Position numbers and translations under genes: made by a program
The notes under the pieces: model-generated
Seen by the model: the letters and a program-made list of their open reading frames with translations, nothing else
Told to the model about the DNA's origin: nothing
Database searches by the model: none
Assembly: GCF_004209755.1 (NCBI RefSeq)
Contig: NZ_CP035913.1
Span: 1,240,001-1,304,000 of the forward strand
Length of the DNA stretch: 64,000 nucleotides
Direction: 5' to 3'
Origin: Pseudoduganella lutea
GTDB taxonomy: Bacteria > Pseudomonadota > Gammaproteobacteria > Burkholderiales > Burkholderiaceae_D
Part shown: positions 32,550-42,840 of the stretch, piece after piece
How positions within the stretch are numbered: the stretch's first letter is position 1
How the letters are laid out: each line of letters opens with the position of its first letter

Positions 32550-33215
32550 TCAGTAAATGGTGGAGCCGCCGGGCGGCTGTGGTGGCTGCGGCGGTGGTGC
32601 GGGTGGCTTGGGATCCGGTTTCGGCTCGGGTTTCGGCTTGGGCGGGGGCGCGGCCGGCGGTGCAGGCGGCGGCGGGGCAACGCGCTTGAGCAGCACGGTC
32701 AAGGTGCTGGGATAGTCGAAGCCGGCGCCGGTCTGGCGGTCGACGAACTGGCCGGTGCCGGCCGTGAGCAGGATATTGCCCCAGCGCGAGCTGTTCTGCT
32801 TTGGACTGATCTGGTCGTAGACGTACACGTCATTGAGCCGGCAATCGACGGTCAGCGGCTGCGTGCTTTTCCGCACGCGAACGCGGCCGGGCGACGTGAC
32901 GAACCATCGCCCGATGTCGTTGCTTAACACGCAGCCGATCCCGGCCACCTGCTGGTGGTCGAGCACGGTTTGCACCATCACATACTGTTCGGTCGATTCG
33001 GTCAGCGTGGCACAACCCGCCAGTGCCGCGACGAGCGCGGAACCGGGCAGTAAGCTGCCAGCGGCTGCTGACACGGACACGAGCAGCAGGCGCAAGCGCG
33101 CGTGCCACGGCAACCGTGGGGGTTGCCGTGCAAACGGCTCGCGCGGCCCGGCCGAGACCACCCCGGCACCGTGCTTGCGCACCATGCCGGTCAACGTGGT
33201 CTGCCGAGTTGGCAT
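32550..33215 (-). CDS. Putative lipoprotein with proline-rich C-terminus
   Basis: 221 residues. After a basic N-terminus a hydrophobic stretch ends in the lipobox-like LVAALAGC (Cys about 67), so a lipoprotein is likely. The signal would be unusually long from ATG 33215; an ATG at 33185 or a later alternative codon is possible. The mature part (about 68-180) has no domain I recognise. The last 45 residues are a Pro/Lys/Glu/Asp run (PPKPKPEPKPDPKPPAPP) ending in GGSTIY, which may span the cell wall. Seven bases separate it from the unknown gene upstream. Confidence 0.7.
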   Translation of the reverse strand: MPTRQTTLTGMVRKHGAGVVSAGPREPFARQPPRLPWHARLRLLLVSVSAAAGSLLPGSALVAALAGCATLTESTEQYVMVQTVLDHQQVAGIGCVLSNDIGRWFVTSPGRVRVRKSTQPLTVDCRLNDVYVYDQISPKQNSSRWGNILLTAGTGQFVDRQTGAGFDYPSTLTVLLKRVAPPPPAPPAAPPPKPKPEPKPDPKPPAPPPQPPQPPGGSTIY

Positions 33216-33222
33216 CGAGCGG

Positions 33223-33612
33223 TCAGTCGCCGTTCTTGCCGGCCTGCTGCTTCTGCTTCAGCCCCTGGATGACATGCATGATGTCGTCCATTGCCGTGTT
33301 GTCCTTGCTTTTCAGTGCCGAGAAAGCATCCAGCACTTCGTTCAGCACCTGGTTGCGCACCTCCGCTTCATCCGAGGCAATCACTTGCGGCCGGGTTGCA
33401 GTTGCAGTGGCGGTTGCGGTGCGGGCGCTGCCCTTGTCGACAGAATCCTTGGCGGCCTTGCGACCGCCGGGAGTCTTGCCGTGTTCCAGCGCTGCTTGCC
33501 AGATCAGCCAGCGGCGCTGCGTTTCATACACCAGATATTCTTCTGGCTTGTCTTCGCGGCGACGGACGATGTGCCCGTCCTTCTGAGCCCATGTTTCGAA
33601 TGCAGATCGCAT
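33223..33612 (-). CDS. Small protein of unknown function
   Basis: 129 residues, soluble, without signal peptide. The N-terminal half (WAQKDGHIVRRREDKPEEYL...TQRRWLIWQAALEHG) is charged with several tryptophans; the middle has an Ala-Thr repeat ATATATAT; the end is helical (VRNQVLNEVLDAFSALKSK). I do not recognise the family. Probably the first gene of a two-gene operon with the lipoprotein. Confidence 0.65.
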   Translation of the reverse strand: MRSAFETWAQKDGHIVRRREDKPEEYLVYETQRRWLIWQAALEHGKTPGGRKAAKDSVDKGSARTATATATATRPQVIASDEAEVRNQVLNEVLDAFSALKSKDNTAMDDIMHVIQGLKQKQQAGKNGD

Positions 33613-34023
33613 TTTCTTCCTTTACAAATGCTTTGCACGTTTAACCAAAGTTTCTCAATAGTACCACCCATTGACGCAAGACAACACTCAAGATGTAGCA
33701 ATTTGCAGTGTCAAAGCGCCAAAAAGCTTGTCGAACCAAGCCGGGCGGAAGCCGTTCGATGACGAACAAACTCCAGTATATTGCCCTTTTACGGCTTCGC
33801 TAAGCGAATTTTAGTACTATTTTGATAACTGTGAGGCAAAAACAGCAATAATTTTTCAAAGTGGTCGCATTTTGCAACGAAGTTGCGTCTGAGAGTAGTC
33901 TTATTGTCTTCAATTGCTGACGCAGCGCAATTGAACTTCCGTACATTGTATTAGGTTTTTGCAACTCGTGGAGTACTCATTGCGGTAATATGCCGCCCAA
34001 AATGAATCACCGCAAGGAATACT
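33613..34023. other. AT-rich intergenic region before xth
   Basis: 411 bases with no credible gene, clearly richer in A and T than its neighbours. It must carry the divergent promoters for xth (plus) and for the small-protein/lipoprotein pair (minus). I see no strong hairpin terminator or palindromic operator. Confidence 0.5.
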
Positions 34024-34788
34024 ATGCAACTCGTCACATGGAACGTCAATTCCCTGAATGTCCGTCTGCCTCATCTTTTGCAATGGCTGGCAGAAAATCC
34101 GGTCGACATAATCTGCATACAGGAAACGAAGCTTACTGATGAAAAATTCCCGGTCGCGGCAATTGAAGCGGCCGGATATGCGGTCGAATTTTCAGGGCAA
34201 AAGACTTATAACGGCGTCGCCATCCTGTCGCGCCTGCCAATGACCGATATCGTCCGCAACAATCCGCTGTATCCGGACGAACAGCAGCGTATCCTCGCCG
34301 CGACGATCGGCGGCGTGCGGGTCGTTTGCGCTTATGTACCGAACGGCCAGGCCGTCGATTCCGACAAATACGTGTACAAGCTGGGCTGGATGGCGGCATT
34401 GCGCGACTGGCTGGCGAGTGAACTGGCGCGCAACCCGAACCTTGCCGTGCTGGGCGACTACAACGTGGCGCCGGAAGACCGCGACGTGCACGATCCCGCT
34501 GCCTGGGAAGGGGAAGTGCATGTATCGCCGCGGGAGCGTGCGGCGTTCCAGGCATTGCTCGATGTGGGCCTGACCGATGCCTACCGGCTTTTCGCGCAAC
34601 CGGAAAAGGCATACAGCTGGTGGGATTACCGGATGCTGCGCTTCCAGAAGAACCAGGGCTTGCGGATCGACCACATCCTGCTGTCGGCACCGCTGGCGGC
34701 GCGCTGCACCGGCTGCACGATCGACCGCGCGCCACGCAAATGGCAACAGCCCTCCGATCACACGCCCGTGATCGCCACCCTGGACTGA
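34024..34788 (+). CDS. xth: Exodeoxyribonuclease III
   Basis: 254 residues, endonuclease/exonuclease/phosphatase fold. Motifs: WNVNSLNVR, IQETKL (Glu34, metal), GDYNVAP and SDHTPV (catalytic His near the end). It repairs abasic sites and removes 3' blocks. Preceded by AAGGAA. Its last 31 bases overlap the end of the convergent GGDEF/EAL gene. Confidence 0.95.
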   Translation: MQLVTWNVNSLNVRLPHLLQWLAENPVDIICIQETKLTDEKFPVAAIEAAGYAVEFSGQKTYNGVAILSRLPMTDIVRNNPLYPDEQQRILAATIGGVRVVCAYVPNGQAVDSDKYVYKLGWMAALRDWLASELARNPNLAVLGDYNVAPEDRDVHDPAAWEGEVHVSPRERAAFQALLDVGLTDAYRLFAQPEKAYSWWDYRMLRFQKNQGLRIDHILLSAPLAARCTGCTIDRAPRKWQQPSDHTPVIATLD

Positions 34789-37703
34789 ACGCAGTCCAGG
34801 CGTTCCAGCAGGTTGCCCGCGTTCGCGCGCGGCACCGGCTGCGAGAACAGGTAGCCCTGGGCAAACTGGCAACCCTGCTGCTGCAGCAGGGCGTAATGCC
34901 CTTCCGTTTCGACGCCTTCCGCCACCACCGACAGTTGCAGGCTGTCCGACAAGGCGATGATCGCCGCCACGATCGCCCTGTCCTCGGCGCTCTTTTCAAG
35001 GTCCTTGATGAATGCGCGGTCGATCTTGATCTTCTTGACCGGGAAGCGTTTCAGGTAAGCGAGGCTCGAGTAGCCGGTACCGAAATCGTCGATCGACAGG
35101 CGAATGCCCATCGCGTTGATCTGGCCGAGAATATCGAGCGTCTGCTCGCCGTGCTGCATCAGCGCGGTTTCCGTGATCTCGAATTCCAGCAATGCCGGAT
35201 CGATGCCCGTTTCATCGAGGATGCGGCGGATCGCCGGCATCAGGCCCCTGTGCATGAACTGGCGCGGCGACAGGTTCACGGCCAGCGGCACCGGCTGCAG
35301 GCCCTGCCGCTTCCATTCCATGCTTTGCTCGCACGCGCGCCGGATGACCCATTCGCCGACCGGCACGATCAGGCCATTTTCTTCGAGGATGGGAATGAAC
35401 TTGTCGGGACCTACCAGGCCACTGCCCGGCCGGCGCCAGCGCAGCAGCACTTCCAGCGAATGCAGGCGGCGCGAGCCGATGTCGATGATCGGCTGGAAAT
35501 GCAGCTCGAACTGGTCCTGCGCCAGCGCGCTGCGCAGGCTGCTTTCCAGCTCGAAGAACGTCGCCGCCGAATTCATCTTTTGCGTGAAGAACTGGTAATT
35601 GTTGCGGCCGGCCGCCTTGGCGTGGTACATCGCCGCGTCGGCATGGCGCATCAGGGTTTCCACGTCCTGCCCGTCGTCCGGGCAGATGCAGATGCCGATC
35701 GACGGCGTGATATGCAGTGTATGCCCGTCAAGCGGGAATGGCGGCGCCAGCGCGTCGATGATCTTTTCGGCCACCTGGGCCGCTTCCTCGCTGTCGCGGA
35801 TATGCGGCGCGAGCACCACGAATTCGTCGCCGCCCAGCCGCGCCACCGTATCGCTGGCACGCACCGCCCGGCACAGCCGGCCCGCCACTTCCTTCAGCAG
35901 CGCGTCACCGGTCAGGTGGCCCAGTGAATCGTTGATGGTCTTGAACCGGTCCAGGTCGAGGAACATCACGGCCAGCGAGCGCCCGGTGCGCTGCGCATTG
36001 AGCACGGCGCGCTCGACACGGTCTGTCAGCAGCGCGCGGTTCGGCAGGCCGGTCAGGCTGTCGTGGTACGCCATATGGTGCACCCTTGCCTCGGCCTGCC
36101 GGCGCTCGACGATCTCGCCCTGCAGCATCGTGTTCGCGCCGGCCAGTTCGGCGGTACGCTCCAGCACGCGGATCTCCAGCTCGTCGCGCGCGCGGCGCAC
36201 CGAGTCCGCCGCCTGGCGCAACGATTCCTCCGCGGCCTTGTGCTCCGTGCGGTCCTCGGCGATCCAGATCGTGCCCTGCTCCGGCGCATCGGGATTGACC
36301 ACATAGGCGATCAGCTGGGCCCAGAACGTGCTGCCATCCTTGCGCCGCAGTTCGATCTCGGTCTGGAACGGCCGGGCAGCGGCCAGCAGCGGGCCGGCCT
36401 GCGCGCTGAGCGCCTCGTAGGCGGCCACCGAAGGATAGAGCGCCTCGCATGACATGCCGTTCGCCTCTTCGCTGCCGTAGCGGAACATCTCGGCAAAGCC
36501 GCGATTGTGGCGCGTGATCGTGCGCTCGCGCGTGAACAGTATGCTGATCGACGCATTGTTCATCAACGCTTCGGATTCCATCTGGTTCTGCCGCGACAGC
36601 GTCACGTCTTCCAGGATCCAGATCGTGCCGCCGTCGTTTTGCTCCTGGTCCACCGCCTTGGCCCGCACGCGGCACCAGAACAGCGAACCATCCTTGCGCT
36701 GGAAGCGGAATTCCTTCTTTTCAAATGGCCGGCCGTGGGCCAGCAGGGGGCCGGCCTCGGCGCCGAACTCGCGATACACCTGCTCCGACGGGAACACGGC
36801 GCCCGCATGCATGCCGATCATCTCGTCCGGCGCATACCCGAACATCGCGGCAATGCGTGGATTGCAGCTCAACATGTGCTGGTTCTTCGTGAACAGGATA
36901 CCCACCGATGCGTTATCGAGGATCGCCTTCTGTTCCAGCAGTATCTTGCGGGTGGCTTCGCTGGCGGCGCGCTGCTCGCTGATGTCTTCGACGATCCACA
37001 CCATGCCCGCCTGCCGGTCGGAAGGGTCGACCGCGCGGCCATGCGCGCGGCACCAGAACAGCGCGCCGTCGCCCCGCTTCATCGGCGTTTCCAGCGTGAC
37101 CGATTGGCCCTCGTGCAACACCGGCATCCAGCGTTCGCGCATCGTGTCGAATTGCTCGACATCCGGGTACAGCATCAGGCTCGGCTTGCCTTCCATCTCG
37201 TGGCGGGCATAGCCGAACATTTCCGCCGCGCGCATATTGCATTCCTGGACATGGTCGTGCTTGCTGAAGATGATGCCGACCGCGGCGTTCTCCAGGATCG
37301 CGCGCTGTTCCAGCAAGGCCTTGCGCAGCGCCTGCTGGTCGCGCTGGACGGCGCCGATGTCGTGCAACAGGATCGTGGCACCGCGCCGCCCCAGCGCGGC
37401 GGGAAACGGCTTGACCGTGACTTGCACGGCCACGTACCGCCCCGCGGCGGCGATCACGCAGCTGTCCCACGCGGCCGTATCGCCACCGGCCAGCGCCGCT
37501 TCGAGTGCCGCGCAGCCGTCGCCGCGCATGTGCCGCGCAAACAGGTCCACCATGGCCATCCCGCGCGGATCGCGCGCCAGCAGTGCATCGAACTCCGCGT
37601 TCGATGCCACCACGATGCCGCCGCCATCGCAGGCGCAGGCCGGCATGCCGATCAGCTGTAGTGCGTCGGTGACGGGGTCGGCAATGGCGGGAGCATCGTT
37701 CAT
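34758..37703 (-). CDS. Multi-PAS diguanylate cyclase/phosphodiesterase (GGDEF-EAL)
   Basis: 981 residues, no membrane segment. About four PAS units in the first 510 residues, three of which repeat the pattern ILxNAxVGIxF(S/T)K. A short coiled coil leads into a GGDEF domain (about 545-710) with intact ARLGGDEF and an upstream RASD that fits the product-inhibition site, then an EAL domain (about 725-970) whose signature reads EVLLRW. IDDFGTGYSSL and KIDRAFI keep further metal and catalytic residues. Both activities appear possible; the PAS array would decide which prevails. It controls cyclic di-GMP. Confidence 0.93.
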   Translation of the reverse strand: MNDAPAIADPVTDALQLIGMPACACDGGGIVVASNAEFDALLARDPRGMAMVDLFARHMRGDGCAALEAALAGGDTAAWDSCVIAAAGRYVAVQVTVKPFPAALGRRGATILLHDIGAVQRDQQALRKALLEQRAILENAAVGIIFSKHDHVQECNMRAAEMFGYARHEMEGKPSLMLYPDVEQFDTMRERWMPVLHEGQSVTLETPMKRGDGALFWCRAHGRAVDPSDRQAGMVWIVEDISEQRAASEATRKILLEQKAILDNASVGILFTKNQHMLSCNPRIAAMFGYAPDEMIGMHAGAVFPSEQVYREFGAEAGPLLAHGRPFEKKEFRFQRKDGSLFWCRVRAKAVDQEQNDGGTIWILEDVTLSRQNQMESEALMNNASISILFTRERTITRHNRGFAEMFRYGSEEANGMSCEALYPSVAAYEALSAQAGPLLAAARPFQTEIELRRKDGSTFWAQLIAYVVNPDAPEQGTIWIAEDRTEHKAAEESLRQAADSVRRARDELEIRVLERTAELAGANTMLQGEIVERRQAEARVHHMAYHDSLTGLPNRALLTDRVERAVLNAQRTGRSLAVMFLDLDRFKTINDSLGHLTGDALLKEVAGRLCRAVRASDTVARLGGDEFVVLAPHIRDSEEAAQVAEKIIDALAPPFPLDGHTLHITPSIGICICPDDGQDVETLMRHADAAMYHAKAAGRNNYQFFTQKMNSAATFFELESSLRSALAQDQFELHFQPIIDIGSRRLHSLEVLLRWRRPGSGLVGPDKFIPILEENGLIVPVGEWVIRRACEQSMEWKRQGLQPVPLAVNLSPRQFMHRGLMPAIRRILDETGIDPALLEFEITETALMQHGEQTLDILGQINAMGIRLSIDDFGTGYSSLAYLKRFPVKKIKIDRAFIKDLEKSAEDRAIVAAIIALSDSLQLSVVAEGVETEGHYALLQQQGCQFAQGYLFSQPVPRANAGNLLERLDCVQSRVAITGV

Positions 37704-37792
37704 GGCATATTGTCACGCAAGAATAGCTGCCATACGGCAACTCGGCTTCAAATCATAAACCAGCCGCTCCGCAATAGCCATGCGCAATGCAA

Positions 37793-37815
37793 GAAGCCCT
37801 GCAATGCCGGGCTTC
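37793..37815 (-). terminator. Possible terminator of the prp operon
   Basis: GAAGCCC (37793-37799) and GGGCTTC (37809-37815) form a 7-bp stem 46 bases after the prpF stop. The following T tract is poor, so termination is uncertain. Confidence 0.4.
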
Positions 37816-37860
37816 GATACAACAGTTGGTTACCCCATTGCCTTCGATGCAAGCGCGGCG

Positions 37861-39051
37861 TTATGGTTGAAGTGGCACGCGCACATGGCCTTCCATCAAC
37901 ACGCGCGCACTGCGGCTCATGACCGCTTTCGTCACGAGCCACTGGCCATCCGCTTCGAGCGCTTCGGCGCCCACGCGCAGCGTGCCGGACGGGTGACCGA
38001 ACGTCACCGCCGTGCGCACGCCGCCACCAGCGGCAAGGTTGACCAGCGTGCCCGGAATCGCCGCAGCCGTACCGATCGCCACGGCGGCGGTGCCCATCAT
38101 CGCGTGGTGCAGCTTGCCCATCGACAGTGCGCGCACCAGCAGGTCGACCTCCCCGGCGTGCACGGTCTTGCCCGACGAAGCGCCATAGGTGGCCGGCGGC
38201 GCCACGAACGCCACCTTCGGCGTGTGCTGCCGCCTTGCCGCCTCGTCCACGTGCGCGATCAACCCCATGCGCACCGCACCGTGGGCCCGGATCGTTTCAA
38301 ACATCGCCAGCGCTTTCGCATCGCCATTGATGGCTTCCTGCAGCTCGCTGCCGGTATAGCCGATGCTGGCCGCGTCGACAAAGATCGTGGGGATGCCGGC
38401 GTTGATCATCGTCGCGCGCAGCGTGCCCACGCCGGGCACGTCGAGATCGTCGACCACGCGGCCGGTCGGGAACATCGCGCCGCCGGCACCCTCCTCGTCG
38501 GCCGCCGGGTCCATGAATTCGAGCTGCACCTCGGCGGCGAGGAACGTCACCCCGTCGAGCTCGAAGTCGCCCGTCTCCTGCACTTCGCCGTTCGTTACCG
38601 GCACGTGGGCGATGATCGTCTTGCCGATATTGGCTTGCCAGATGCGCACCACGGCCAGGCCGTTGCGCGGCACGCGGGCCGGGTCGACCATGCCGTTGGC
38701 GATGGCGAACGGTCCCACGGCGGCCGACAGGTTGCCGCAATTGCCGCTCCAGTCGACGAACGGCTTGTCGATCGACACCTGGCCGAACAGGTAATCGACA
38801 TCGTGGTCCGGCCGCGTGCTCCGCGACAGCAGCACCGTCTTGCTGGTGCTCGACGTGGCGCCGCCCATGCCGTCGATCTGTTTGCCATACGGATCGGGGC
38901 TGCCGATCACGCGCAGGAGCAGCGCGTCGCGCGCCGGCCCCGGCACGCGCGCCGCCTCGGGCAAGTCTTCGACCTTGAAGAATACGCCCTTGCTGGTGCC
39001 GCCGCGCATATAGGTTGCGGCGATCCTCGTTTGTGGTGGCGGCGTCATCAT
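37861..39051 (-). CDS. prpF: 2-methylaconitate cis-trans isomerase
   Basis: 396 residues, PrpF family (diaminopimelate-epimerase fold). It begins RIAATYMRGGTSKGVFF, which contains a conserved cofactor-free isomerase loop, and has DWSGNCGNLSAAVG around the catalytic cysteine region. It converts the AcnD product to the form aconitase can use. Overlaps the acnD stop (ATGATGA). Last gene of the operon. Confidence 0.95.
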   Translation of the reverse strand: MMTPPPQTRIAATYMRGGTSKGVFFKVEDLPEAARVPGPARDALLLRVIGSPDPYGKQIDGMGGATSSTSKTVLLSRSTRPDHDVDYLFGQVSIDKPFVDWSGNCGNLSAAVGPFAIANGMVDPARVPRNGLAVVRIWQANIGKTIIAHVPVTNGEVQETGDFELDGVTFLAAEVQLEFMDPAADEEGAGGAMFPTGRVVDDLDVPGVGTLRATMINAGIPTIFVDAASIGYTGSELQEAINGDAKALAMFETIRAHGAVRMGLIAHVDEAARRQHTPKVAFVAPPATYGASSGKTVHAGEVDLLVRALSMGKLHHAMMGTAAVAIGTAAAIPGTLVNLAAGGGVRTAVTFGHPSGTLRVGAEALEADGQWLVTKAVMSRSARVLMEGHVRVPLQP

Positions 39052-41672
39052 GCCGCCTCGCTATTGGCAGGCACGCTGGTGGCAGCGAGGAAATCCTGGG
39101 CAAAGCGCTGCAGCACGCCGCCCGCTTCGTAGATCGCCACTTCTTCCGCCGTGTCGAGGCGGCACTGCACCGGCACCGTGACGTTCTCCCCATTGCTTCG
39201 ATGGATGACCAGCGTCAGCGTGGCGCGTGGCTTGCGCTCGCCCACCACGTCGAACGTTTCCGTACCGTCGATGCCGAGCGTGAGCCGGTTGATGCCGCCG
39301 GTGAACTCGAGCGGCAGCACGCCCATGCCGACGAGATTCGTGCGGTGGATGCGCTCGAAGCCTTCGGCCACGATCGCTTCCACGCCCGCCAGCCGCACGC
39401 CTTTCGCGGCCCAGTCGCGCGACGAACCCTGGCCATAGTCGGCGCCGGCGATCACGACCAGCGGCTGCCGGCGCGCCATGTAAGTTTCGATCGCTTCCCA
39501 CATGCGCGTGACCGTGCCTTCCGGTTCGATGCGCGCCAGCGAGCCCGCCCTGACCTGGCCGTCGGCCACGACCATCTCGTTCTTCAAGGTGGGATTTGCG
39601 AACGTGGCGCGTTGCGCGGTCAGGTGGTCGCCGCGGTGCGTCGCGTACGAGTTGAAGTCCTCTTCCGGCAGGCCCATCTTCGCCAGGTATTCGCCGGCCG
39701 CGCTGTCGGCCAGGATCGCATTCGACGGCGACAGGTGATCCGTCGTGATGTTGTCGCCGAGGACTGCCAGCGGCCGCATGCCGGTCAGCGTGCGTTCGCC
39801 GGCCAGCGCGCCCTCCCAGTAAGGCGGGCGGCGAATATACGTGCTTTGCGGCCGCCACTCATACAGCGGACTGACGCTGCCGACCGCCGCTTCCTGCCGT
39901 GCGAACATGGGAATGTAGACCTTGCGGAAGTGCTCCGGCTTCACGCTGGCCGCCACGATGGCATCGATCTCCTCGTCGCTCGGCCACAGGTCCTGCAAGG
40001 TGACGGGATTGCCCTGGTCGTCATGACCCAGTGCATCCTTCTCGATGTCGAAGCGGATCGTACCGGCGATCGCATACGCCACCACCAGCGGTGGCGAAGC
40101 CAGGAAGGCCTGCTGCGCGTAGGGGTGGATACGGCCGTCGAAGTTGCGGTTGCCGGACAAAACCGCCGTCGCATACAGGTTGCGTTCGACGATCTCCTGC
40201 TGGATGACCGGGTCGAGCGCGCCGGACATGCCATTGCACGACGTGCAGGCATAGGCGACGACGCCGAAGCCCAGCTGCTCGAGCTCCGGCAGGAGCCCGG
40301 CCTCTTCCAGGTACAGGGTGACGGCTTTCGATCCCGGCGCCAGCGAGCTCTTGACCCACGGTTTGCGCAACAGGCCGTACCGGTTGGCATTGCGAGCCAG
40401 CAGGCCGGCGGCGATCATGTTGCGCGGGTTGTTCGTGTTGGTGCAGCTGGTGATCGCGGCGATGATCACGGCGCCGTCGGGCATGCGGCCCGGCTCGTTC
40501 TCGACGACGCCGGCGATGCCGCGGGCGGCCAGTTCGGACGTCGGCACGCGTTTGTGGGGGTTCGACGGGCCGGCGATGTTGCGCACCACCGTGCCCAGGT
40601 CGAAGCGCAGCACGCGTTCGTATTCGGCATTCACGAGGCTGTCGGCCCACAGGCCCGCATGCCGCGCATACAGTTCGACCAGCGCCACCTGGTCATCCTC
40701 GCGACCGGTCAGGCGCAAATATTTGATGGTTTGCTCGTCGATGGAGAACATCGCGGCGGTGGCGCCGAATTCCGGCGCCATGTTGGCGATGGTGGCGCGG
40801 TCGCCCAGCGTCAGCGCGGCCGTGCCCTCGCCATGGAACTCGAGCCAGGCCGACACCACTTTTTCCTTGCGCAGGAATTCGGTCAGCGCCAGCACGATGT
40901 CGGTGGCGGTGATGCCCTCCCGTGGCCGCCCCGTCAGCTCGACGCCGACGATGTCCGGCAGGCGCATCCATGAAGCACGGCCCAGCATCACGGTTTCCGC
41001 TTCCAGCCCGCCGACGCCGACCGCGATTACGCCTAGCGCATCGACCATCGGCGTGTGCGAATCCGTGCCGACCAGCGTATCCGGATAGGCGACGCCATCG
41101 CTCACCTGCACGACCGGCGACATGCGCTCCAGGTTGATCTGGTGCAGGATGCCGTTCCCCGGCGGGATCACGTCGACGTTGCGGAATGCCCGCTTGGTCC
41201 ATTCGATGAAATGAAAACGGTCTTCATTGCGGCGATCCTCGATGGCGCGATTCTTTGCAAACGCATCGGGGTCGAAGCCGCCGCATTCGACCGCCAGCGA
41301 ATGGTCGACCACGAGCTGCGTGGGCACCACGGGATTGACGAGCGCCGGGTCGCCGCCCTGCTCCGCGATGGCATCGCGCAGCCCGGCCAGGTCGACCAGC
41401 GCGGTCTGGCCGAGGATGTCGTGGCACACGACCCGTGCCGGGAACCACGGAAAGTCCAGGTCGCTCTTGCGGTAGACGAGCTGCTGCAGCGACGCGGTCA
41501 GCTGCGTGGCGTCGCAGCGGCGGCACAGGTTCTCGGCCAGCACGCGCGACGTGTACGGCAGCTTGTCATAGGCGCCCGCTTCGATCGCTTCAACGGCGGC
41601 GCGCGCATCGAAGTAATCCAGGCTCGTACCGGGAAGATTCTTCCGGTACGCGGTGTTCATTGGCGTAGTCAC
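39048..41672 (-). CDS. acnD: Fe/S-dependent 2-methylisocitrate dehydratase
   Basis: 874 residues, aconitase A/IRP-like but of the AcnD branch found with prpF. The 4Fe-4S cysteines are in SCTNTNNP and ACTSCNG. GTG start at 41672 with AAGGA six bases upstream; ATG 41660 is an alternative. It dehydrates 2-methylcitrate. Nine bases after prpC. Confidence 0.95.
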   Translation of the reverse strand: MTTPMNTAYRKNLPGTSLDYFDARAAVEAIEAGAYDKLPYTSRVLAENLCRRCDATQLTASLQQLVYRKSDLDFPWFPARVVCHDILGQTALVDLAGLRDAIAEQGGDPALVNPVVPTQLVVDHSLAVECGGFDPDAFAKNRAIEDRRNEDRFHFIEWTKRAFRNVDVIPPGNGILHQINLERMSPVVQVSDGVAYPDTLVGTDSHTPMVDALGVIAVGVGGLEAETVMLGRASWMRLPDIVGVELTGRPREGITATDIVLALTEFLRKEKVVSAWLEFHGEGTAALTLGDRATIANMAPEFGATAAMFSIDEQTIKYLRLTGREDDQVALVELYARHAGLWADSLVNAEYERVLRFDLGTVVRNIAGPSNPHKRVPTSELAARGIAGVVENEPGRMPDGAVIIAAITSCTNTNNPRNMIAAGLLARNANRYGLLRKPWVKSSLAPGSKAVTLYLEEAGLLPELEQLGFGVVAYACTSCNGMSGALDPVIQQEIVERNLYATAVLSGNRNFDGRIHPYAQQAFLASPPLVVAYAIAGTIRFDIEKDALGHDDQGNPVTLQDLWPSDEEIDAIVAASVKPEHFRKVYIPMFARQEAAVGSVSPLYEWRPQSTYIRRPPYWEGALAGERTLTGMRPLAVLGDNITTDHLSPSNAILADSAAGEYLAKMGLPEEDFNSYATHRGDHLTAQRATFANPTLKNEMVVADGQVRAGSLARIEPEGTVTRMWEAIETYMARRQPLVVIAGADYGQGSSRDWAAKGVRLAGVEAIVAEGFERIHRTNLVGMGVLPLEFTGGINRLTLGIDGTETFDVVGERKPRATLTLVIHRSNGENVTVPVQCRLDTAEEVAIYEAGGVLQRFAQDFLAATSVPANSEAA

Positions 41673-41681
41673 GTTGTTTCC

Positions 41682-42827
41682 TTACTTGCGATCCGAAATG
41701 GGCACGAACGCCAGGTCTTCAGGCCCCACGTAGTTCGCGCTTGGGCGGATGATCTTGTTGTCGATGCGCTGCTCGATGATATGCGCGGCCCAGCCGGAAG
41801 TGCGGGAAATGACGAACAGCGGCGTGAACATCGCCGTCGGCACGCCCATCATGTGGTACGACACCGCGGAGAACCAGTCCAGGTTCGGGAACATCTTCTT
41901 CACTTCCCACATCACCGACTCGAGGCGCTCGGCGATGTCGAACATCTTCATGGAACCGGCTTCCTGCGACAGCTCGCGCGCCACCTCCTTGATCACCTTG
42001 TTGCGCGGGTCGGACACCGTGTAGACGGGGTGGCCGAAGCCGATCACCACTTCCCTGTTGGCCACGCGCGCGCGGATGTCGCTTTCCGCTTCGTCGGCGT
42101 TCTCGTAGCGCTTCTGGATATCGAGCGCCACTTCGTTGGCGCCGCCATGCTTCGGCCCGCGTAGCGCGCCGATCGCGCCCGTGATGGCCGAGTAGATGTC
42201 GGAACCCGTCCCGGCGACCACGCGCGCCGTAAACGTGGAGGCATTGAATTCATGCTCGGCATACAGGATCAGCGAGGTGTGCATCGCCTTGACCCAGGCA
42301 TCGGATGGCTTTTCGCCATGCAGCAGGTGCAGGAAATGGCCGCCGATCGAATCGTCGTCCGTTTCCACGTCGATGCGCCGGCCGGCGTGGCTGTAGTGGT
42401 ACCAGTACAGCAGGATCGAACCGAACGAGGCCATCAGGCGGTCGGCGATGTCGCGCGCGCCGGCCAGGTTGTGGTCTTCCTTCTCGGGCAGCACGCAGCC
42501 GAGCACGGAGGCGCCGGTGCGCATCACGTCCATCGGATGGGCGCCGGCCGGCAGCGCTTCCAGTGCCAGCTTCACCGCCTGCGGCAAGCCGCGCAGCGAC
42601 TTCAGCTTGGCCTTGTAGCCCTTCAGTTCACCGGCGGTCGGCAACTTGCCGTGCACCAGCAGGTAGGCGATTTCCTCGAACTCGCAGGTATCGGCAACGT
42701 CGAGAATATCGTAGCCGCGGTAATGCAGGTCATTGCCGGTCTTGCCGACGGAGCACAGTGCCGTGTTGCCGGCCGTGACGCCGGAAAGTGCGACGGATTT
42801 CTTGGGCTTGAAGGTTGTTTCGGTCAT
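41682..42827 (-). CDS. prpC: 2-methylcitrate synthase
   Basis: 381 residues from ATG 42827, with AGGAGA eight bases upstream. Citrate-synthase family with [17 protein letters not shown] and the catalytic His/Asp segments. Position between prpB and acnD makes methylcitrate synthase the safe call. It condenses propionyl-CoA with oxaloacetate. Confidence 0.96.
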   Translation of the reverse strand: MTETTFKPKKSVALSGVTAGNTALCSVGKTGNDLHYRGYDILDVADTCEFEEIAYLLVHGKLPTAGELKGYKAKLKSLRGLPQAVKLALEALPAGAHPMDVMRTGASVLGCVLPEKEDHNLAGARDIADRLMASFGSILLYWYHYSHAGRRIDVETDDDSIGGHFLHLLHGEKPSDAWVKAMHTSLILYAEHEFNASTFTARVVAGTGSDIYSAITGAIGALRGPKHGGANEVALDIQKRYENADEAESDIRARVANREVVIGFGHPVYTVSDPRNKVIKEVARELSQEAGSMKMFDIAERLESVMWEVKKMFPNLDWFSAVSYHMMGVPTAMFTPLFVISRTSGWAAHIIEQRIDNKIIRPSANYVGPEDLAFVPISDRK

Positions 42828-42840
42828 TTGCTGGTCTCCT

